NCBI RefSeq assembly: GCF_013373865.1
Contig: NC_050471.1
Coordinates: forward strand, 15,380,983-15,444,982
DNA: 64,000 nt
Reading direction: 5' to 3'
DNA from: Monomorium pharaonis
Lineage: Eukaryota; Arthropoda; Insecta; Hymenoptera; Formicidae
The translations under genes were made by a program, and so were the position numbers. The notes below the pieces were generated by a model, which saw only the letters and a list, made by a program, of their open reading frames with translations, did not search any database and had not been told where the DNA came from. Positions 56,642 to 64,000 of the stretch are shown one piece after another. Every line of letters starts with the position of its first letter. Position 1 is the first letter of the stretch.

Positions 56642-57555
56642 CCCTCTGCCTACACATCTTATTTTTCTCGCGATTCCTACACACAGGGGTTACGCTAACC
56701 CCAAAATTTCGTTGACTTATATCTCCAAATGTATTTAATCAATTTTAACTTCTTTTTTTTTAATCAAAAGGAAAAAATCTCAGAATTATGATGGTCTTGG
56801 CTGAAAAGTCGAAGATATTAAAAGAAAAGAGATTTTTTAAAAAGAATGAGAAAGGAACAAAAAATTTTTGTAAAAATTTGCCTTTTTTTAAACGCCCGTA
56901 TTTATTAGAAAAAAATAGATAAAGTAATTAAAATGGTGATCAATGGAAAGGGGAAGAGTTGTACTTTAAGAATCTATTGTCAGTTTTTTTATTCTGTTCA
57001 AAAAATATATTTATTTTTTAATGTGAATTTAGTAAAAAATGAATGCAGTTTAAACACAATAGTAAAAGAAAATAGTAATATTTATTTAAAAAACATAATT
57101 ATTAATACCCAAAAACATAATTATTAATACAAAAAATATTTATTACAAAAGATTTTATTTATTATAAAAAAATTTTTTAATTTGTAATGCTACAATTGCA
57201 GCATATTTTTGCAAAGTGATCGCGACATTGGTAATGTATATAAGTACTTTATGCGTAAATGATATACGTAATGAACAAAAAAATAATTTTACTTACTCTT
57301 CAAATTTGGAACTTTTCCATTTTTTTTTTTTGTTACGTTCCCTACACACGGGGTAATTGTAACCCCAACACACACTTTCAATGTTCCTACTTCTGTTGTT
57401 TTCAGAACATTCACAACGCCGAAAGAGGAATAAGTAGAGCACAGTTTAAACTCCTCCCCCCCCCCCGGTTCCAGCGTTCCCATGCTAAATACTTTTAAGT
57501 AGCGAACATTTCAAAATCGATTGGGGTTACCGTAACCCCATGTGTAGGCAGAGGG
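56642..57555. mobile_element. piggyBac-type MITE with TTAA target duplication
   Basis: TTAA at 56638-56641 and 57556-57559. Tips CCCTCTGCCTACACAT on both ends, followed by GGGGTTACGCTAACCCC on the left and GGGGTTACCGTAACCCC on the right. The TTAA target and CCC tip define piggyBac. 914 bp, no transposase. The flanks share AACATGATTGAT. Confidence 0.88.
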
Positions 57556-57559
57556 TTAA

Positions 57560-59069
57560 ATGAACATGATTGATCAAAAAATAAGCAAAATTCGCACAAT
57601 ATGTTAGCAGATTGGCAATAGATTTCCTCAAATCTATTGTTTCAGAAATATGCTTACGATTTACTAATTTATAATTATTCATAATAATCAGAGAACTGAA
57701 CTTTTTGCATTATATGTTGGTAATTTTTCACGGCTTAAACCTAAAATTTCATGTTTCGCATTTTGTCTAATTTTGTCTAATTTGTTATTTTAAATTTTGT
57801 TTGAAAAAAATTATTAATTCTTTTTACTCTTGACTGTATTACATGTAAGTGTTTCATGGTTACAAAAGAAAAGATAATTTTCACATTTATTTTTAAAATA
57901 GTTTTTATAAAAAAATAAGAATTTTTTGAGTCTAACATATAAATGTAGAAGAAAAAGAGATTATTAAATTTCTCTTCTAACATTGAACAAAATTAAATTA
58001 AATAGTCTAATTGTAAATAGTTTTTAATATATAAGTCTTAAGAGGTTAAGTCACTGTAACGCACAAAAAAACGGCCTAATTTTGACAATTATTTACGAAG
58101 AAGTAATATAAAAAAGAAAAATCAAGTTAGGTATTTGATTGTTCATCTTTTTAAGTATACAAAATAATTTTTTTTAATAAAAAATGTGTATAATGGATGT
58201 CCAGTAACATAATTATTATTTTTTAGAAGCGTCCCACAGGCAAAAGGATTTTTCTTGGAATTTTTGACCTAGAATCAAAAACAAAAAATTTTTAAGATCT
58301 AAACATCATTTTCTATTAAAGTAAAAAATGTTTTCTATTTTTTTTTGCGAAAATAACATACATATAAAAAAATTATTTTTAGTGAAAAAATTGCATGAAA
58401 ATTGTTTATGACAAAAAAGTTTACAGTAAAATTAACAATCTGTACATACTTCGATGAAAAATCCTATTTTGAAGCTACAGTAAAAATTTCAAGTAAAATC
58501 AGTAAATATTTGACCGAATTATCGTTTCACTCAATTTAAAAAATACGGTTTCGAGAAAAATGCGTTTAAAGTTTTAAGTAACAATATTTCTTAAACAAAA
58601 TAAAATTTTACTACTAATCTGCTATTCCGGCACCATATAGTTATCATTCTGGATCGATATTTTTGTCCTCCTCTTCTTTCCTTACTGATTTAGAATCTCT
58701 ATAAGCCTGTTTTGCCCTATTCGTCAGTGAGAGATCGCTCGAGCGCGCTCCGAGGCGCTCGGCAATACGGCCTCGTAAACACCATTGAAAATTTTTTTTT
58801 CGTATCAAGACTACTTGCATACTATTTTTGATATCCTAAAATCTGTTTTAGGTAAAAAAAATTTCTTTCGATTTTTTGAAAATTCTACAATGGTCTAACC
58901 CCTTAAATATATTTAAAAAATATTATTAAATAAGAAACAAAAACTTATTCAAAAACTGATTTTAATTAACATAATAATAATGAAAAAAAAATACAAAATT
59001 TTACTCAAATTTTTTATAATTATTCCATGTGTACTATAATTTAATATTAATATTAATACCTTCTGTACT

Positions 59070-59107
<38 letters not shown>

Positions 59108-61080
59108 TTTAAATGAACGAAATAATCTAAAGCACAAACAAAAAGCACAATTATGATTAAAATTCACGATCTGAAAGCACTTTCGTGTTTTATGGCGATA
59201 TAAATCCTACTCAAAAGATATTAGCATAAACAATACAAAAAAATACAACTTTATTTTGTCGTATTTTGATGTAATTTACGTTTTCGTTTAATTCGTGAAA
59301 AGTTCAGTTCACTGATAATATTTTGTTCTGTTTCTGAACATGTTTTCAAATACCGAATGTGATAGATTTTAAAAACATTTCTGCTGCAACATTTTTTATA
59401 TTTTGTAAAATTCTTGCAGAATCATTGTACATTAAATTGTGAAAGATTAATAAAATCTTTCTAAAAACAATACTGTATAAGAATATAATTTGAAAATATC
59501 ATAAAAGAAAGAATAACAGAATGGAGTATTAAGGCAAAAAAGGTATCGACAATTATAAGGACAAAGTAAGGAATCTGATTGGCTACGCCATTTTGAAACC
59601 CATGACAAAACCATAATATATATCTGAACGACACAATCAGCTAAGTTCTCAGTACAATATTGACATTGGAATATTCAAGATTTAAATATTTTTGGACTTG
59701 ACTATAGGATCTCATTATGGCACGAGCCTATTCCCCTCTTCCTTGAGCTGCCAATAACTTTCACTCTGTTATACTCTCTCTTGTTATTCTTTCCTCCATG
59801 GAAAATATCAAAATTAAAAAAAATAATCATCTCCAATAAAAGAGGAATAAATGTGTCATAGGGTCACGAATCTCACACTCAGAGTTTAGGAGTTGATGCA
59901 TTTATAGACGTTTATTTCTCTCGATTAATATAAATTTTCAATCAAATAAGACAATAAAATAAAAATTAATATTATTTAGTAATGTTAAAAATGTCTAAAA
60001 TCAAATTATCTTTTAAAAATTCTACCTGCCATATTGAATACTACCTGAATCTTTTAATTTTGATCTTAGATGCGAATAAAGTACTACTAAATAATTCCAT
60101 AAATCAATAAATAAATAGAGAGAGAGAGAGAGAGAAAGTATTAAAATTAAGTGAATAAATATACAAAATAAAGAGTTAAGGGGGCCCGTCAAACTTGATC
60201 GAAGTCGATGATGTACAATTTGTGCACATCATTAACATGTATTTCTTTCATGGATTTAGAAAGACCCCATTTAGTAACCTCAAAAATTGCCTGTTTTTTG
60301 GAACTTTAAATTCGAGCCGAATTGTGTGCTAAATAAAAGTTTTTGATAAAATATTACTTATAGAAAAATTTCAAGTTAAGTCCACTTCTCAGTTTTGAGA
60401 AATGGATAGTTTGAATAAAATGGGGAAAAAAAGATTTGAAAAACGAGTGACACAGAATAAAGTAGAAGATTCATTTCGAGTCGAAAGTTAAAGTATACAA
60501 CTTTCCATATCTGTGATGTATTTGTTATATCTATAATATATATGTTATTATGTGAAGTATACTTAAACGCGTCGAAGTGCGGAGAGTCGTGAGGAACGTG
60601 CTACGGTCGACTCAGATTTGCCCAACAGCCATTGGAAAATCCGGGCTACACTTATGATGTATATATCCCCCATGCTATGGTGAAAAAGTTTTCGTCCGAG
60701 AGCACCAAAATGGTCTCGATGGTAGAAGGCACATGCACACACACGACCCTCAATTTGTGTGCGCCCCCACCAACAAAACCATCTTGATGCTAGTGACCAA
60801 AAGTTTACAGTCCCAATGTAATATTATATATGCGCAAAAAAGCTCTCAAAAATCTATTTTTGTACAAAATAACTTAGATTTGACACAAAATGAAAATTAA
60901 GTTTTTTTCTCTACGAAAGTAATGATGCAAAGAAAATGCGCCAACTATAAAAATGCATGTTTGTACAAACTAGAGCATCTACTTTTTATTATTCTTTGGC
61001 TGGCATTCATAGTTTGGTTCTTCATTAAGCCCATATAAATATTTTACTACAAAAACTTGGCGCTGCTAAACCGAATAATT
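57560..61080. other. AT-rich stretch; no gene supported
   Basis: (AT)n at about 59070-59102 and (AG)n at about 60118-60134. A mixed-composition patch at 60570-60790 (GTCGAAGTGCGGAGAGTCGT) has no coding features. Part may still be Gclc intron if the 5' exons lie to the right. Confidence 0.5.
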
Positions 61081-61085
61081 TGCCA

Positions 61086-61175
61086 GTTCTCTTCCTTTTT
61101 CTCTTGTGCGTGCATTTGAATGTGTGTGTGTGTGTGTGTGTGTGTGTATGCGCGTGCGCGCGCGCGCTAGTATAC
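61086..61175. repeat. GT-rich repeat, first of two copies
   Basis: TTGTGCGTGCATTTGAATGT then (GT)n and GCGCGCGC. A near copy (TTTTGCGTGCATCTGAATGT) starts at about 61577, so these flank the element between them. Confidence 0.6.
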
Positions 61176-61226
61176 AACTTAGTTTATAAGAAAGCACTTT
61201 TTAATATCTTAGTCTCTTATGTGTGT

Positions 61227-61553
61227 GTACGTTCGAATATGTCTCTTGAAACATATTTTGTCATTGCAAACACTGTTAGCAAATATTCAGCAAATATTTA
61301 GCAACATCATCAAAATATATGATAGTGAACTGCAAACAGATTTGTTGAAAATATTGATGACAGTTTGTCGACAAACACCAAAATTAGTGACAGATCTACT
61401 CTGGTGTTGCACCCAATTTGATATTAAGATTTGATGACAATTTTTGTTTGCAATTTGGGCATTCGAGGACAGTAGACCATGATATTGGCAGCCTGATTCC
61501 GCAAGAAATTATTAGCAGCCTGCTAACAATTTGGCAGCAAATGATTAGCTGGG
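61227..61553. mobile_element. Deletion derivative of the 7150-8214 element
   Basis: The left part matches 7190-7345 and the right part matches 8043-8214. The join is at GACAAACACCAAAATTAGTG, so about 697 bp of the long copy is absent. Ends TTAGCTGGG. Confidence 0.75.
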
Positions 61554-61559
61554 TATAAT

Positions 61560-61680
61560 TCTATTCCTTTTCCTCTTTTGCGTGCATCTGAATGTGTGCG
61601 TCTGTGTGTGCGTGTGTGCGTGCGTGTGTGTGTGTGTGTACGAAACATTCTCTGCATCACACAGGTTTGCGATTATAAAA
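61560..61680. repeat. Shared core copy with GT repeat
   Basis: GTGTGTGTGTGTACGAAACATT, then CTCTGCATCACACAGG and TTTGCGATTATA, the right half of the foldback core. No arms around it. The region 61860-61970 matches the right flank of element H (16961-17080). Confidence 0.65.
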
Positions 61681-61971
61681 TACTTATAAGAAGGAAAATA
61701 TTTGTGATAAATATTTTATAAACATTTTTATGCTGAGTTTGAAAGGTATAAAAAAATTATAATAAATATATAGGAAAATATTTAAAATATATATATTTAT
61801 GCTATTATTATCAAAAAATATAAAAAACATTTCGAGTTCATATACCATAAATTTTTTACTACATTTAAAAAATATATTTTATATATTGTTAATAATAATT
61901 TTTGTATCATTTCTAAATGGTTTATAAAAAATAATTATATAATTTTCAAAAAATATTTTTTAATAATATAG

Positions 61972-62126
61972 GACCCCGCACAATTTGTATGAAAAAAAAC
62001 TCGGTTAATTTCCTTGAATTTTTTATATATTGTAGTACTTATAGCCCTAATAAAAAATTACAATTTTTGTACACACACACACACACACACACACACGCAC
62101 GCACACGCACACGCACACGCACACGC

Positions 62127-62211
<85 letters not shown>

Positions 62212-62452
62212 GTCACGAACATTTATATATGCAGATATATGTGTATATATATACATATGCGAGCAAGTTGACAAGTGCAAACGCACGCAGTAAACCTCAA
62301 GACAGCAATTTTCAAAAATTTTTATCTCCGAAACTAGACATAGAAAGGTCGCACAAATTGTAATTTTTCATTAGGGCTATAAGTACTACAATATATAAAA
62401 AATTCAAGAAAATTGACCGAGCTTTTTTTTCATATAAATTGTGCGAGATCCT
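61972..62452. mobile_element. Foldback element O with (CA)n centre
   Basis: Tips GGACCCCGCACAATTTG and the complement GGATCTCGCACAATTTA, arms about 95 bp (TATTGTAGTACTTATAGCCC on both). The centre is 62071-62207 CA/GCAC repeats. Open frames with His-Thr or Cys-Val runs are artefacts. No target duplication recognised. Confidence 0.78.
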
Positions 62453-62507
62453 TTTCTGTATCTTTCTGCAGATTGATAGCATTTTTATTCCTTTCATGAA
62501 AAACATT

Positions 62508-62562
62508 TCAGCAATCTCCCTTTTTCGTCTATTCTTTTCGCAATATAAGATACAGGGAGATT
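62508..62562. repeat. Small inverted repeat
   Basis: CAATCTCCCT and AGGGAGATTG with a loop of about 30 bases; CTGTATCTT and AAGATACAG form a further inverted pair around it. Confidence 0.5.
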
Positions 62563-62599
62563 GCCAATCAAAGTCATGCTATTCTATCATGCGGTGTTG

Positions 62600-63420
62600 A
62601 CTAGAGAAAGAGATAAAATACACGCATGCATATATGTATATGTACATACATGTTCATCTGTATATACATACATACATATATGTATAGACGTTATTACACG
62701 ATGTATTACTCTTGTTACTTTTTCTTATTATTTCTTAACAATTTCTAATTTTCTCTGTTAAAACGTAGTTTAATTCGTCACTAACCTTGCGCACGTCATC
62801 ACGTCTTAAGCTCAAACTATCATCACATTATCGCCGTGAAACTCGCCGCGGACACAAATGCACATTTCTCGTGTCCGTGTCAACGTATGCTATCTATCGC
62901 GCGGAAAGCAACAGTACAAATCCCCATTACCTATCCCGGGCTACGGCGACAACGACGATAACGATGTTTCTTAAAATAATTTTTCTTTTGATGCGAACTT
63001 TTAAATCATGATATCTTCGCTCGAAAATCACGTAGCGGAAAAATCAAAACACTTTTATTACACAAATCGGATCTAAGCTATCCATTAAGTTCATTTAAAA
63101 ATTAATTCAGTCATTATTGAGATCTGATAATCTATAGAATTTCGCAGATGGCATCCGTGTAAAGGAGGTAACAGTGGTGTGCGTACACTTGGCGCGAGGC
63201 ACTACCGTGCCTCCTGATGATATATGCCTTACATTACGAAAAAAGTCAATCGCATAGTAAAACTAACTCTAACGGTTTATTGTTATCTAGTCTTACTTGT
63301 TTTTAGTTTGTAAAGTCCATTATATCATTATCTCCGATTCGAAATAAATACACCTTCTACTTAAATCTGCTGAAACCCATTTTTCAACTGTCCTTTTACT
63401 TCACTTTTGACGGTGATTGA
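62600..63420. other. No gene supported
   Basis: TACATA-type microsatellite at about 62625-62690; a mixed-composition patch at 62770-62960 with only short frames; the repeat shared with 52.9 kb at 63110-63220. Confidence 0.5.
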
Positions 63421-64000
63421 CAGTGTTGTGTAGTACCTAGGTACAAGTACCTAAGTATTTTATATCCCTAGGTACAGTACCGAAGCACTTTTTTCTCTGG
63501 TGTACTTATACCTATACCTAGATACAATCTTTTATGTATCGGTACCTATATTTAGATACATTTTAGTTACTTTTTAGATAATACCAAATATACGTTCAAC
63601 AAGCGCGAAGTTCGGTAAAAGTATATTATATATCATGTAAATTTTTTTTTGTAATTGGATATATGGCAAATACAATTTTTTTAAATTTGGACAATTAGGA
63701 ATTGCGAGTTATTTTAATTTAAATTCTTATTGATAGAATAACAGGTTACAACGGTATAGAATCATTAGTAGCGCTCCAGATACCTATTGTATAATAATAC
63801 AGACCCAAGATTGTTTTCCGAAAACGGCTGTCAGATTTTATAAACATTATCGTGTTCAACAAATGACTTTGAAAGATATTTTTTGATATTGGTTTTACAG
63901 CGAATAATTCTTCAATTAACATAATACAAATAAATCTTAAATAAATTATTTGAAAACTAATATCTTTATAAATGTTACTTTATTGTTCTGTCTAACATGT
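63421..64000. mobile_element. hAT-type terminus with TACCTAGGTAC subterminal repeats
   Basis: Starts CAGTGTTGTGTAGTACCTAG, a hAT-like tip, followed by repeated GTACCTAGGTAC and TACCTATA words to about 63600. The element continues past the window, so its other end and coding capacity are unknown. Confidence 0.45.

Noticed and set aside
62014..62286. His-Thr and Cys-Val repeat frames
   Set aside because: Translation of a CA/GT microsatellite in the centre of a foldback.
49300..64000. N-terminal Gclc exons
   Set aside because: I looked on the minus strand for the expected WGDEVEY-type block and found none; they are probably outside the window, but a diverged small exon could have been missed.
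1..64000. tRNA or rRNA genes
   Set aside because: No stretch with convincing A and B boxes or rRNA-like sequence was seen by eye; a tRNAscan-type search would be decisive.

Overview
This window is insect nuclear DNA, most likely from an ant or a related hymenopteran. The grounds are an AT-rich background with many microsatellites, P-like, mariner, hAT, piggyBac, Copia and R1 remnants, and one split host gene with GT-AG introns. The clade is an inference; the eukaryotic, insect-like character is seen directly.

Layout. 1-8.8 kb holds foldback MITEs, an LTR-like segment, a 119-bp tandem repeat, one intact unrecognised ORF (4314-4817) and 1.5 kb of degenerate ATT repeat. 8.84-15.86 kb is a P-element-like transposon: a THAP exon, a coiled coil and a transposase, bounded by 35-bp inverted ends. 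Three later insertions break it: foldback A, an LTR-like insert and foldback B. 16-18.2 kb has another foldback (H) and AT-rich DNA. 18.3-20.8 kb is a decayed Copia element on the minus strand. 21.0-22.4 kb is a TIR element with AATAGTAACTATT repeats. 22.5-28.2 kb is a mariner into which a 4.8-kb long-TIR hAT inserted, leaving an 8-bp duplication. 28.3-30.1 kb is a second hAT relic and 30.3-31.3 kb a second mariner.

The one confident host gene is Gclc (glutamate-cysteine ligase catalytic subunit), minus strand. Its last five coding exons lie between 49274 and 33420 and cover about two thirds of the protein; the N-terminal exons are not seen. Two exons are separated by a 13.6-kb intron holding a long-TIR element, a 1.7-kb GA-rich tract, Tc1-like palindromes, an R1 LINE relic, and foldback elements. 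From 49.3 kb to the end are a solo LTR, a LINE relic followed by a 60-bp minisatellite, more foldbacks, a piggyBac MITE with TTAA ends, and a hAT terminus at the right edge.

The most unusual signal is a family of foldback elements (about 10.2, 12.8-15.0, 16.4-17.0, 43.0-43.2, 43.7-44.2 and 48.0-48.3 kb, with solo pieces at 45.0 and 61.6 kb). Many share a G-rich, GT-repeat core and GGGAG-like tips. Their arms differ from copy to copy, match only each other within a copy, and in four cases are built on a 15-bp period. I recognise no described family with this organisation.
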